A DNA stretch of 64,000 bases from Fragum whitleyi. Its lineage: Eukaryota > Mollusca > Bivalvia > Cardiida > Cardiidae. The position numbers and the translations under genes are program-made. Location: contig OX411559.1 of NCBI GenBank assembly GCA_948146395.1, forward strand, positions 29,108,708 through 29,172,707. The letters run 5' to 3'. Position 1 is the stretch's first letter. Each line of letters begins with the position of its first letter. Below, one piece after another: positions 13,401 to 26,261 of the stretch. Under the pieces are notes generated by a model. That model saw nothing but the letters and a program-made list of their open reading frames with translations, did not search any database and had not been told where the DNA came from.

Positions 13401-13562
13401 AGAATAATCGTTTGTTTCAGTGTGAGATCGATATATATTTCATCGAGTGAAAAATAAAAGCTATATTTTCACAAGTGGCGGAGCCATGAGTGAAATTGTA
13501 GCTTTTGTTGTTCACTAAGTGAAATATGAATTGATCTTACTCGAAAAACAAACGGTTTATCT
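13401..13562. mobile_element. palindromic MITE, family with related segments near 50840 and 53212
   Basis: The left arm (CGTTTGTTTCAGTGTGAGAT and onward) pairs with the right arm, whose complement reads CGTTTGTTTTTCGAGTAAGAT. Inner arms contain AAAAGCTATATTTTCAC and its inverse. The centre has GGCGGAGCCATGAG. Related left-arm sequence (TTTCAGTGTAARATCGA) recurs at 50860-50950 and 53238-53310. Confidence 0.6.
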
Positions 13563-14463
13563 ATTTATTTAATTCATAAATGAGGCAAAAGGTGAAAATA
13601 TTTTTCTTTATTTCTGCGATATTTCCTCGAGTATGATGCAGTGTATTCGGGACCAGATAACCAAATTGTTTGAATTGTTCATACTTGTATCCCTTACCTT
13701 GTTACTGATATTGTACTGACACTTAGGCAAAAATGACTGGAGGAATTTTCTAGAAGGCATGAGGCATTATAAGGTATTCGGAGTATTGAGATAAGAAATT
13801 TAATTGGGATGAACATAGCGTGTAAAAATTATGTCGTCTTTACTCAAAAAATTAATTCTTTACTGCAAAAGGATGAATTCTTTGTCTCCTTCAAGAAGAA
13901 AGTTTTTGAGACTAGCAATCATCTCCTCATGGAAACCCTTGGAAAGTTTCTTTAAAAAAAAAACGGCCTTATTAAAAGTCTTAAATTTCCTCCCAAACGC
14001 ATTGTTTTAGACCAGATACGTACAAGCTTTTAGCTCTTTTTTTACAAGATCTTTAAGAGCGTTTTGTCGGTCAGAAGGAAGATACTTAGCAAAAATCCGA
14101 ATACCAATGGAAATCATAGTAAAAAGGCCCTTTGTAACATTTCTTTGCACTCAATTTTTTGTTCAATCTTTGCCGGAGTCATTGTCAGATTGAAAGTTTG
14201 GTTTATTTGTAAGATTTTGTTCAATTTTCATTTAGAAACTCCGGCGAGATATCTCGTATTTTAATGAAAGATACAAATGTGAGTTAATAGGTCCAATATT
14301 GTCTATTTCTATTATTTTTTAGTAAAACCCCTACCAGCATTGATCAATTTACAAAAGAAGAATCATGCTTCTCTAAGTTTCAGTGCAATATCTTCACATA
14401 AGACAAGCCAATGTAAAGACAAGCATGTTTGCATGACCAAAGTTCTCCTCTGTTTTTACGTAG
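13563..14463. other. intergenic DNA, nothing recognised
   Basis: AT-rich sequence without coding signals or clear repeats. Confidence 0.4.
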
Positions 14464-14612
14464 AGAATAACAGTTAGTGTCTTAAAATATCAATGTTATC
14501 TGGTCGAGGTTGGGAGAATTCATCATGACGAGGTTTTGCCGAGTCATGATAATTTCTCACTGCCGAGACCAGATAACATTGATATTTTAAGACACTTATA
14601 TGTTATTCTTTT
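14464..14612. mobile_element. palindromic MITE-like element
   Basis: GTGTCTTAAAATATCAATGT at about 14477 is the exact inverse of the stretch ending near 14598. The arms continue inward through TATCTGGTC / GACCAGATA and CATCATGAC / GTCATGATA, around a GAGGTTTTGCCGA loop. They extend outward to AGAATAACA / TGTTATTCT. The arms are about 70 bp and there is no ORF. Confidence 0.75.
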
Positions 14613-15610
14613 TATCATGCAACCCTTTTTGCCCTTAATTATAACGAACCCTTAAAAACAAAAGATATTCAGGTGAAAGTGAAAGCAAATTGTTTTTTAA
14701 AAATAGACTGATATCATGTTTTTTTCAGACAGGTGATATCAGGTCAATACAGGCTTCATTGCATATTAAAAATCTTACTCTAGGCATAATGTAATAGTTG
14801 TTGTTTAAAAACCAGTAATATTAAGACGTGAATATGTTATTTAACATTTGTCTATCTGATATTTCACTTTACTGTCTCGATCGTTTTTGTGAACAGTTCA
14901 ATCAGAATATGAACCATCAAAATTAGATTCTTGTGTTTTTCTATAGTTTGAAAAAAAATCCTTTTTTTGAGATTTCTTAAATGTTCAAAAGCATTCCAAG
15001 TCCGTCTGTGAATTCAAAATGAATTTAACTTTTCTACGATTTAGCATGTGCATAAGTGATTCTTTTCAATAATGGTCAATCTGTGAATACAAATTTTATA
15101 CAAGTGTTAATTTTCATTATAACACATACTTATTAGTATTACTGTGAAGGAAATATATCCATTTGATCATTCTGCAAAAATTAGATATTTTACCCAATTT
15201 TTTTTATCACCAAACCACTGCTTGCGTAAGATTATTCTTCCAAACCAAAATCCAAATTAATTGAGTGCCTACATAAAAATGTACTTGTGAAAAGGTTTTA
15301 TAGACATTAGTTTCTGCTTATGATAGAAAAAGTAAAAGATTTTGTTGACAAAAGGTACATGGTTTTGCATCATGCTTGCCTATATTTGAAGAATTTAAAA
15401 TGTAGTATTTTGGGGAAATGTGTATTTGCATGCTCCGTTGTAATGTAGATTTTGTTCGCTAGTCTTGATTGCATGAAATAAGACTTTTTTAACAAAGAAT
15501 ATTTAAGAGTTAAGATTTAAGAGTTTTTTTGCTTGATTTGTACTTAAAACACGTGTCATTCTCTCTATAAACAAATTGTAAACGTCTCGAATGACCACTC
15601 TCAAATTGCA
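14613..15610. other. intergenic DNA, nothing recognised
   Basis: AT-rich sequence; no open frame, RNA gene or repeat structure was identified. Confidence 0.4.
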
Positions 15611-15890
15611 TAATTATGCCCCCCCCCCCCCCCCTTCGAAGAAAAGGGGTTATATTGCATTTACATTTGTCGATCGGTCGGTCCGTCCGTAGACCGTTTT
15701 TTTTCTGGAGCATACCCCAAAAAGTATGCAAGCTAGAATCATGAAACTTCAGAGGTGGATAGATCTCATTGAGGAGAAGTGCAGTACACAAAAACTTTAA
15801 CTCTTATCATCATATTTTGAGTTATTGCCCTTAGTTGATTGACAAAAGATAAGCCAACGACCTGCTTTTATGGGGGGCATAAATGTTTAA
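15611..15890 (+). repeat. poly-C / CTTCGAAG interspersed repeat
   Basis: It begins AATTATG followed by 16 C and CTTCGAAGAAAAGGGG. It continues through a GTCGATCGGTCGGTCCGTCC run and the phrase AATCATGAAACTTCA, and ends in GGGGGGCATAAATG, which is roughly inverse to the start. The plan (C-run, CTTCGAAG, GTCGGTC run, ATCATGAAACTTC, G-run) is, from memory, common in bivalve and other lophotrochozoan genomes. Confidence 0.6.
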
Positions 15891-16689
15891 CAAACACTCC
15901 TCGTTCTTTTACAGTCTTAAAGACTGCATTGTGTTTAAGTAAATGATCGGCGTTGATTGTTGGGTGGGGGGGTATTTTTTCTCAAGTTAGAAACAATCTG
16001 GCAATACATGTTTGAGTTAGGAAACTTATAATTTCAAAATTGTTCTTTGATTATACTAATTGAATAATTCCCACGGTATTTGGAATCATATTCTTGTAAA
16101 AAGTAAATTATTTGTGTTAGATATTTTTCATGTTTAAGACATAAGAGGGTAAATTTGTTTACGGATATAATCACATGTGTTTTAAACTCTTTGATATATA
16201 GTACATTTCAGCTCTCTTGAGCACACATGCTCAAATTGAGGTTTCTTAATCACCCGGAGTCTGTCAACTTTATTAAAAATTCGGTTCCCGTATTTAAGGG
16301 GTTTCAATGAAACTATCCGAGCGTCCCTTCGGTGATACATTTAAAAGTTTTAAACACAATTTTGAATGGTCCATATCAATGAATGCTCGTGCCAGTCCTG
16401 CTTAAATTCTCTAAATGCTACCTCCTGAATCAGTTGGTCTATTTTAATGTAATTTGGCCAGTAAGTTTTTTGAATGACTTTCTCAAAAAATATTTGCAAA
16501 TTTCTGAATGGCAGGTAAATAATTATGGAAGTGATAGGGCCGTGTTACTTTTCACTTCAATGAAACTTTAGCTAATTGTTTTAATAAGACCTTCTCAAAA
16601 CTCAGAAGTCTCCTCCATCATAGCGGTGTTGTTAACATGACTCCTGGTGATGGCTCTCTGACAGAACCCCCAGTAGTGGCACACATCTT

Positions 16690-16885
16690 TACAGATATTT
16701 GTCTCCCACTGATTGTTAGATAAGCGTAAACTTATGTGGAATTAGCAACTGCAGGCTGGGCAGGAATGACAGTGGTAGTATTGGTGAGAGAAATACCAAG
16801 AATATATGATTAGTTGCTTCATTCGCCGTGGTAAGGCTGAAATATGTAAAAAGCGGTGGTAAAACCAATTTAAACAAACAAAAGT
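16690..16885 (+). mobile_element. SINE tail, headless copy (family of 25841-26092)
   Basis: It has the family body in order: ATTTGTCTCCCACTGATTG, CTTATGTGGAATTAGC, ATGACAGTGGTAGTATTGGT, GAGAGAAATACCAAG and a terminal A-rich CAATTTAAACAAACAAAAG. The tRNA-like head is missing. Confidence 0.65.
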
Positions 16886-19800
16886 TGTTATTGTAATTCG
16901 TATTGGTCCTACTAGTTTTCAATGGCACTTGGCATAAATGTTCCTCTTTTATGTCTTACATGTAGTTTTGAGCGAAATTGTGATAATCATTTGAATATAG
17001 GAGTTATAGATAGGTTCTTTTACTCCTTTAAGCTCAATAAACATCCTCTGGACAAATTAAGTTCCGATGAGCGATTTATAACCATTTTACTTCTCTTGTT
17101 AATAATCATATTCATATACTCACTATAAATACCAGTTTATATAACAAAAGTGTTTACGATTTTTTATCTGTTTCATTTTATCACCAAAAACTGTCACACA
17201 TTTCGGACTTTACTTTTTTCTCGTTTTGTTATATTTAAGATATAAGTTTCACATGTATATAGTTATTTTTAACAATATTTTATTTAGTAACGTTGTTTTT
17301 CACTATTATATGTTCTGTATTAACATTCAATTTTGTATTGTAACAGAGTAAACAATTGATCCAAATCTCATTCTGATATAAAGTGAAACATAAATCAAAA
17401 GGTGTGGTAGGTAAATCGATTTCAAACCATCTGTAGTATTTTTGCATTGTTCTATATTCACAATGTTTGCATGTGTATTATCTACATGAGTATGATGGGT
17501 GTCAAAACAATTATGCAACTTTTATTGAGCAAGTGTTTTTGTTAAGCAATACGCAACATCACAAGTAACTGTTCTGTATTAAGTTGTAGAAAGAAGTTGT
17601 ATCTTGATGTGCCAACTGTCAGTCTATCTTTACTAGGTCAGACATGTTTTGAATAAATTGGCTACCAGCATGAGACGATGCTAATCATTGTCATCGAAAG
17701 GATTTCTAAATTTCAAATTTTGAATATAAAATTTTGTATGTTACAAACATGCACAAGTCTTCACTAGGATTTATGATTTACAATTGGGTTATTTACGGCT
17801 ATTGGCCTTGTTGAATTTAAAGATACCGTTTTCGTTTATGTTTTAATTGTATTATAGTGCAATATGTTACGAGATGTAGTACTTCTAGTTTGTAAGATTT
17901 TATTTACAAGTTTTACATGTATTAAACGGTCAGATCTGTCATTGAGAAAACACTTGGTATGGGGAGCTGACTTTTTAAGATGTAAAACTCGTTTAGTTTG
18001 TTAATTAGAAATATCAAGATGTTGGTGTTCTAATAACAAGTTGAAATTTAATAAAGACGCGAAGAACATTTTCACTGCATTATATACGTTAGTTTATTGG
18101 TAAATAATGGAAATAAGTTCTATTAAAATGACAAGTAAAGATCAGTGATTTCGTTTACGATTGCAGATCGTGTAAATGTACCAAAAAAACGGTTAATTAA
18201 TTGGAACACATAGAATATACATGGCTTTGGGATACTCTCCTTCTCCTTTTGTGTTTGACTTTGGTTTTTTGGTGGGTCTATGTCAAATATGATAAACGAG
18301 AAAATGTATTTGTATTGATTTACAATATAAGATGAAAATTTTACTAGACTGACAAATGCAAGAGTTTCGCTTAATGGCAATTGGCAATAATATTATTATG
18401 ATTGAGAAAGTTAATAAACTAAAGCAAACAGATGAAATGAAAGAGTTCAAGACGAGTTTTTGAAAACTTATATGATGCATTATTTTTAAATTGACTCAAA
18501 AACATTCAATGAAAAAATGTATTAAGATAAATTAACACTGAGATAAATATCACTATCACAGTATCTTTATAATTATCATCGAATTGTGAAAATAGTGCTC
18601 AATATCATCGAATTGTGAAAATAGTGCTCAAAGGTTCTTAATTTAGATCAAATTTGGATTATTAAACATACAACGAATATTAATGTTGTGTTATCTGCAT
18701 GAAGTTTACCTGTGGTGGGAAAAGGTGCACAACTTTTCATTGTCTTGAATATTACTTGCATCACCAATTAAAAAACTGACAAGCGGGTCAAATATGTTAT
18801 CTTAAACTAGCTAGTTAGTAAATATATTAAGGAAAATATTTTAAAGAAGTTGATTTGATTCCAAACATTAGCCCACTAGGTATTTACCAGTTATCTTGCT
18901 TTTAGTGTTTTAATAAATTCTAACTTGACAAAAGATATCACAGCTTGAGATATTCGTAGCTTTCAAACGAGAATTTGGAAGTTTTTCCAAACTCTGGTGT
19001 TAGTTTCTTAATGTTGGTGAGGCAAACAATATTACGAGACATGGTTAATAAAATGCACATTGCACGGGTAATAGAGATGCATAATAGGGGTGTTCTCATA
19101 TAGTGTTTTTAGAAATTGTCAATGATACAGTTCCTTTGTGGTGAAAACTGAGTTCTAAGCAATTTCATTATTAAAGTTTAAATCCTGCTGTTCTGAATAT
19201 ATTAGGCTATCTGTCAATAAATGAATAATGAAATGAATATATTATATACCATGTTTAAAGTTTGGTTGTAATACGCAGATAATATTTCATCAGGTTAGGT
19301 AAATACTTAAATTAAGCTTATTGTAAATTAATAAATGATTTTTCATTCTTTTCGAAATAATTACATGAATTTCAGCAAAAAGATAATTTTATAATTTGAG
19401 AAACCCCCTCTATTTTTGCTGTGTCTGGTCTTCTGTCTTACACGTTTTATTTTCTTTCCTTTTCTCAGGGGCAGTGAGTGGAGCACATTACCAGTCTAGA
19501 TTATGAGAAAAATCAAGCGCTTTATGGAGAAGGATGAATGGAGACATTTTGGTTAACACAACCTTCACTAACGGATAGACATGACTCTTATTAGTACTTT
19601 TATTTAATTGTTCTTCTGTTTTGATAATTTATCTCTTGATCAAACACTTTTCGAAAAATGTTTAATGCATCTGTGATTTGGTGAACATTCGATTTTTCCC
19701 AACTGGTATATACATATCCGAACAAGCACAGAGAAAAAAAGATTTCGGTGTTATTCTGACTTGTTAAGTTGCTTTCGAGACCTAACATTTCAATACTTTT

Positions 19801-20060
19801 CCCAAAAAATTCATTTGTTTGGTAAAGAGTTAAATTGTTTTCATAACATGTTTTTTTATTTCTGGTAGATGTTAGATTACTATTATTTAATAGAAACGTA
19901 TTTTACTAACGAAGTTTAGTTTGTTGGTCGTGTCTTCTTTGAGAAGATCGGTGACATGAAACCCAACAGCTTTCAATTACAGCTTTTATATAAGGTGGAT
20001 AAGAGTAAGGAATATTCATATGGCAACTATTCTACATCCATCATCAGACGAACAATTTTA
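16886..20060. other. intergenic DNA with little structure
   Basis: This is AT-rich and non-coding. One small direct duplication is visible: 29-bp units starting at 18575 and 18604 (ATCATCGAATTGTGAAAATA and onward). No gene is seen. Confidence 0.45.
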
Positions 20061-20332
20061 GACTGGTCCCATTTGATAGATATTGCAGACGAGTTTGCAA
20101 GACTGGTCCCATTTTATAGATGTTGCAGACGAGTTTGCAAGACTGGTCCCATTTTATAGATGTTGCAGACGAGTTTGCAAGACTGGTCCCATTTTATAGA
20201 TGTTGCAGACGAGTTTGCAAGACTGGTCCCATTTTATAGATGTTGCAGACGAGTTTGCAAGACTGGTCCCATTTTATAGATGTTGCAGACGAGTTTGCAA
20301 GACTGGTCCCATTTTATAGATGTTGCAGACGA
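20061..20332 (+). repeat. 40-bp minisatellite, about 6.8 copies
   Basis: The unit starts GACTGGTCCCATTTTATAGA and ends GAGTTTGCAA; period is exactly 40 bp. Units begin at 20061, 20101, 20141, 20181, 20221, 20261 and 20301, the last partial. The first unit is a variant (TGATAGATATT) and the others are essentially identical, so homogenisation is recent. The period is not a multiple of three and no gene contains it. Confidence 0.97.
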
Positions 20333-22653
20333 TGAGTTTACGGTGAAAATTTTAAAAATTCTTTATCGTCTCAGAAAGAAAACAATTTGAAGGATGACGA
20401 AATTGCCTATAGTAAGCAATTTGTTACTTTTACAAAATGTTTTCTGTAGTCTTTTTCTACAGGAGCGCCAAAATAGGATTGCTGGGAAGGTTTTATAACT
20501 ATTTTACTCACGCACTGTTTAAATATTCTCTGTTTAAAAATTTATCAATTTCCAGAATATTTTAAGTATTAGGTTTACATACTTGAATTGTGCACTAGCT
20601 GTCATGTTTTACCATTTACAAGAACATACCTTCACGTTTAGTTGGTAATTACTAAGAACGAGACAGAAGCAATGGCTATAGCTTTGCTGATTATAAATCG
20701 AATAAATGAATTTTTATTTTTATTATAAAGCATGTGGAGGGGTTAGTGCAACACGATAGTCAATGCCTATAAATATATAGTGACTTGTCTTACAATAGTT
20801 TTATCTATTGACTAACCCCATGATGTTTTATTGTCTATTTATTGAAAATAATTAAAATAATCGTTTATATTGATTTGTTAATTGAGAAATGAGTATACTG
20901 TGTATTGTATGGTCAACATTGTGGATGCAAGCAGTGATGTTTGATATTTAAATGTTACCCAGTCTTGTCCAGTGAACATGTTTACCAAGTCTGTGAATAA
21001 TATTGCTGTCAGTTCACCAATATTCCGTGATTTGTATTTAAAGTGAATATGTTTATTTTCACATCATAAATACTTCAATTTGGAATTAACAAGTTTTACA
21101 AATACATGTTGGCTAAGAGTATCTATTGAAAATCATTTTAAATTTGAAAGCGTCAAAGAGAGATAGAAACGAGTACGTAATTCAATTGTAAAATTCTTAT
21201 GAGTCAATAAAATCCTATTTAGTGGGTACTTATTTGAATAGTATCAACACTACGATTCCAATGAGTACTAACAACATAGGGTTTATGGGAGTATTATGAA
21301 TTGTTTGCATCTTTTAATTCAATAATCCCCAATATATGTGGCTCTGAAAGTGAACAATTATTCCTGATTGCCTTAATACTATTAATAACGTAGGTTAGTT
21401 TTGTTTTACATATTGTGCAAATTAATTCTATCTGTGATATTTTTGTATTGTTATCATTAATTGTATATTATGTCATGAATCCCCACTGATTCCTCCAAAC
21501 CAGTGGCATTGATGTTATAACAAATATTTTATTACATACATGAAGTAATACGTAATGGATTTTTAATGACGTATCGAATTGGGGATGTCATCATGAAATA
21601 CTGTATGAATCATAACCTACCATCTACGAGTATAAACAGATCTTTTTCAGAGGATGAATTTGCATTCTATTATGAATTGAACTCTTTTTTTTTCCTTTGA
21701 TTTTTTTTTTTTGAGATAAAAGTTGACAAAATATAGCCTTTGGTGCAGATGAAAACTAAGAAAATTCTAAGTGGAAAACTTAAACCGTCACAACAAAAGC
21801 CAAGAAAAGCTATAGTTACGACTATTGAAGTCGCCCACGTACGACAAAATTTGTCAACTTTCAATTTATGGTGTAAATGATTATTGGGCTATATATAAAC
21901 TGCTAATGATTTAACTTTCTATTACGCTTATTTGCATCGAATATATCTCACTCGGATTCAAGTTAAGGGACCACGATAATGGACCATCTCTGTTGTTCAA
22001 ATAGTAATGACACTGGTCAGACTGCACAGATTGTGCGGGTTGACTAGTGTCAAAACTTTTCGCTTTATTGGAGTATTTCTGAATCTAGAATTCTGCCTTT
22101 CAATATATTCATTGTAGTGACCCCTGCTGGGCATCTTTTTCAAATACTTTATGGTATATTAAAATGACGATTTGATATATTTTTAAATACGTTTATTCGT
22201 GGTAAAATGAATGTGATACGATGGCTATGTAACATATACAATGTATTCGTACTGTTTCGGCATACCATTTTCCTTCAAAAATTAAAGGATATTTCGGTGA
22301 ATACATGTATTATTTCCATATTTGTTATGATAAAGATTTTATACCAGATATAATGTTTTGCAAGAGTATATAGATATTCCATTAGAGTATGTATCTAAAT
22401 GGAATGATCTGGAAATATAATTCTTCCCAGTGCATTGTTAACACAAGGCCAATTGATTCTGCGCTTTGACCTCCACGATAAAAATGCAGACAGTCTCCGT
22501 TTAACAGGCAAGTTTTATTACGTCACTGCGTTTAATTTGCTTTACAATTGTTCCTTTTAATCTAAAACACCTATTTAGTTGTGGTTCTGTCTGCTTTCAA
22601 CATGGAAGAGTCTATGTTTTTGTCGTCTAGGTTACCAATTACAATAATCTTAT
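20333..22653. other. intergenic DNA
   Basis: AT-rich sequence. Near 21719-21862 a short inverted pair (GTTGACAAAAT / AAATTTGTCAAC) brackets 120 bp, perhaps a decayed MITE. No genes are seen. Confidence 0.4.
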
Positions 22654-22980
22654 CAGGGTTCGACACTAACACCAGTCCTCGGGCCCGAGACCTGTGGATT
22701 TTAGGGAGGAATGGTAGATGTAACCATGCTGCAGGTTTCAAATCTTAACTTTCCAGTTTTGAAAAATAATTGCCTACCTAAAATTTGTGTTACACAAAGG
22801 AAAAGATTGTAGATAAAGAAGAATTTGCTTGCCATAAGCAATTTATTCTTTTTCTACAATGTTTTCCCAACAATTTATCCCCTTTACTGCTTAAAATCAA
22901 ACATTAATGAAGGTCCTGTAGTATCAGGGAGGACCAGTAATATTTAAGTTGTGGCAAAATGTTGTTAGTGTCAAGCCCTG
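22654..22980. mobile_element. hAT-like non-autonomous TIR element
   Basis: The ends are inverted: CAGGGTTCGACACTAAC at 22654 and GTTAGTGTCAAGCCCTG ending at 22980, with two mismatches in 17. CAGGG termini are typical of hAT elements. CTTAT flanks both sides (22649-22653 and 22981-22985), shorter than the 8 bp a hAT would make, so the target duplication may be eroded. At 327 bp it has no transposase. Confidence 0.65.
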
Positions 22981-23639
22981 CTTATTATTCAAGATTTGAT
23001 TACTATTTAAATTGCCATCAAATGAAAAAAGAAAACACAATATTTTACTAATGAGGGCTTAGCACAATGCTGTTGTAAGTTTCTATATAAGCACATGTAA
23101 CAGTGTTGTCCGAAGCCCTCGAATTGTCTTAACCAAATCATTTCTAACTGCCCAAGTAATTGTAGAGGTAGTTCCAAATGTTTTGAATAGAACAAATGGT
23201 ATATATCATTTTAAAGGTTTTTTGTTCATTTAAATTTTATTTTTAAATTATGTTTGTGTAAGGAATAGTCGTAGTGAAATCCGTCCATTGATTGTGGTTA
23301 AAACTGTACAATATGGGTCGAGTAATGGTTGTAAGGACACAAATCATTGTACAAAAAGCTTAGATGAATTGAAGTTACAATGGGTTGGTAGCCAACAAAA
23401 TATTTATGGAAGTTAGTTTTTCGACTTTTAGAAGACCTAACTTTAAAAAAAAATGAATAGTTCTATTTCATAGGTAAGCAAATCGTCTGTCGGCAACCAC
23501 CATATCAAATAAAGCTTGAACAAGATATGTTTACTTTGTATCTTTCTTTTACAAAAAACTTCATGCTTTCTATCCTGTGAAATTAAATTTGACCCATCAT
23601 TATTTGTTGTAAAAATAATAAATCTGGCCTGCACTTAGC
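22981..23639. other. intergenic DNA, nothing recognised
   Basis: AT-rich sequence with no ORF worth calling and no repeat seen. Confidence 0.4.
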
Positions 23640-23765
23640 GTTACAAAAACGGTGCTAACTATTTGCAAATTATACCCCGCTTTGCACGAAAGTTGACGCG
23701 GAAAGCGAGGTATAATTCGCAAACAGTTTGCTTCGTTTTGTCATCCTGAACGCAGGGCTGGCCTA
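23640..23765. mobile_element. palindromic MITE (same family as 47777-47914)
   Basis: The core TTATACCCCGCTTTGCACG is inverted as GCGGAAAGCGAGGTATAA. The right end reads TCATCCTGAACGCAGGGCTG, the inverse of the start of the 47777 copy (CAGCCCTGCGTTCAGGATGA). The left end is more decayed. Confidence 0.65.
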
Positions 23766-24114
23766 TTGGGGGAACATTACTCGTCCCAACATTGTTAACT
23801 TTTATGATATGTCTAAATGTGTTTTACTTCTCTGCAAGGAATTACTCAATAAATGTACCCAAAATTATCCATGTAAATACCGATTTTGTCTTGTTTTGGT
23901 TCCATTAGCTGGCGCTTACGGCCATATGGTGTACAGAAAGTTTTTTAAAAAATAAATGTAAAATAAACGCGCGTAAAAAGGATATTAAATGTACATCCGT
24001 ACATTTGTAATCTCCTGCGCATACGTATGAAGATTAAGCATAGGCGCAGTATGCAGTAATTTAATGGTTTTATGTGAAACAGTGAAAATTATTGTCCCAA
24101 AGTGGAGAGGATGA

Positions 24115-24434
24115 TGTTATGAACTGTTGCCCGATGCCGAAGGAAGAGGACAACAGTTCATTATATCATCCCAGACACTGAGGGCAATACTTTCACTTTT
24201 TCACGAATATCCAGAAAATAACTGTTTCATTACCTGGTTTAAACCGTTTAATTATGTTTGCATTCATACAAGTGTTTTTAAAAGTTGTATAGACAAAAGA
24301 AAGGTTGAATTATGGATAAAATCAATAAAAGCTCGTCACTTCGCACGCTTATTGCACGTGCAACAAAAAACGTCAATTTCCGAAGCGGGCAACAGTTTGG
24401 TGCTCATTGGGCATGGATGAAACAGTTCATACTG
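24115..24434. mobile_element. weak inverted-repeat element
   Basis: TATGAACTGTTGCCCGATGCC near 24119 matches, inverted, the right end around 24412-24432. A second inverse copy of AACTGTTGCCCG lies at about 24386. The 97-codon frame inside looks incidental. The similarity is partial, so the element call is tentative. Confidence 0.3.
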
Positions 24435-25840
24435 TTGACCGGTCACGTGACAGATATTGTAATAAACTATCAAACAGTTTTAAATGGTTAATATTTATTT
24501 ATATAGGAGATCAGGTAATAATATATACTGAAAAATATACTGTGTATTCTTAATTTTTACGCATGATCGCTAACTTTTTTAAAAGCGTTCGCCTAAATTG
24601 ACGAGTATAAATTGTGCCTGTACCTCAAAGTTGACTTTTGAATCCAAAACCTCATCGGTCTCACAAAAGTATGTTTTGGTCCCGTGTTGTTCGTCCGTCT
24701 CTCTATCGCCTCCTCTTTGTCCAAATTTAATTCAAATTTAATGATGTTCAAAACGAACATCCTTATCATCAGTATGCAACTTGAAAGAATTTTCGAAACC
24801 TTAATTTCAAGATACGATTCTTCAAAATTGTCATGGACTTAGATGAATCATTTTCATATTAATTTTCATTTTTCAAATTAAATTTTAATATAGATGCGAA
24901 CCCCGGCTCGACAAAAAAAAAAAAACCTGCAAACAACTTGTGTGCACGCTAGCGATCACAGCAGTGGCTCTTGAAAATGACTTAGGCAGAATATTTCCTT
25001 TGCATATGACCCCTTCAAAACGATAGGGGTTTAAGAGACCTTTAGGTCAACAAATTTAATGTGGCTCGACATACTGTCATCAAATCGGTGCTGATCGTCG
25101 AGTCACATGATGAAGAACGTATTGTGAAAGTTTCATGGAAATTCGTGTATTAAAATAGGAGTAACAAGGTCAAACAAAATCATTAAATACATACATTGAG
25201 GCCCTCATATTCCATGACGGCACAAAAACATCACAAAACAAGTGAAATATGCCTATCGTCTCGTGGTTATGTGAATGTTTCGCCACGAAGTGTATAAAAA
25301 GAAGTCGACGTAAGATGATCCTCCTTCAGTGGCGACTTAAACTTGCGACTTTATTTCTTTTGAATTTTCACGTTGATTTGTGATTGTTCCATCAATTATT
25401 CCCAAACCAAGAATAAAGATTGAAGTCGAGCTAATATTATTGGGTTTGTTTATCTGTCTGTATTGGGTAAGATGTCACATTCAACAATCAATTTATATCA
25501 CACATCTTATGTACCTATCCGTATCGCCATTCAAACCATTTTAAATAAACGCCGTTTCAATAAAGGTCATTCTAATGTTAAATAAACCAATATAAAGGCC
25601 ATTCTAATGTTAAATAAACCAATCTATACAACACAGGATTCCGAAACACCAACTGTCAATCACACATGTGCGTACACCTATAATTATTATCTCCCCATTT
25701 GCCGGAAGAAAAAGGCGTGCTTCCCACTATAAATGTAAAGCTAAACATCAAATGCATTGATATATTTGTTTGAAAAGATGAAAAATAGATTGATAACCTT
25801 TCTTTTTTCATAACACTAGTTCCGCTGTTTTCGGAGTAAA
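24435..25840. other. intergenic DNA with minor repeats
   Basis: A 32-bp direct duplication lies at about 25561-25625 (TCATTCTAATGTTAAATAAA and onward). A13 occurs near 24916. A repeat-like GTTCGTCCGTCTCTCTATCG stretch lies at about 24689. No gene is seen. Confidence 0.4.
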
Positions 25841-26092
25841 ACCGCCGTGAAAGGGCAGTGGTAGCGCGTCGGACTCTCATTCAAAAGGGCCCGGGTTCGA
25901 TCCCCGACGGCGGCACTTATCCTTTCCGACAATATGTCTCTCACCATTGGTTGATATTCGTAGACCCATGTGGGATAGCCGGTAGAGGCTAAAAAGGGTG
26001 TGATGGTAGTACTGGTCCATTGTTAGGTGCTCTAGCTGTCGTGATATGAATGCAAGGTAGTTAAAAGGTGCGTTAAACCCCATACAAACTAG
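25841..26092 (+). mobile_element. tRNA-derived SINE with head
   Basis: The head at 25842-25913 is tRNA-sized. A CCGCCGT / ACGGCGG pair would form an acceptor stem. There is a D-arm/A-box-like GGCAGTGGTAGCGCGTC and a clear B box (GGTTCGATCCC). The anticodon stem does not pair, so it is not a working tRNA. The body follows with AATATGTCTCTCACCATTGG, CATGTGGGATAGCCGGTAGA, TGATGGTAGTACTGG and an A-rich end. It is the best-preserved copy of its family here. Confidence 0.8.
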
Positions 26093-26261
26093 TGTTTTCG
26101 AAGAAATTGTCACCACCTTGGCGTCGTTTGCGTCGGTGTTATGCGTGCCAATTTTTAACATGGGTCATTTAGGAATTTGACATGAGTTCAACATCACGAG
26201 AGCTATCAAATCTAACAAGCGATTACTTTGTAAGCTTTTTTGGAAGAGTTTTGTCCCCTTT

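Noticed and set aside
24127..24420. 97-codon frame as a gene
   Set aside because: It spans a region with inverted-repeat ends and shows no recognisable domain or gene signals.
25842..25913. Functional tRNA gene
   Set aside because: The B box and acceptor stem are good, but the anticodon stem does not pair and a SINE body follows directly, so it is a SINE head.
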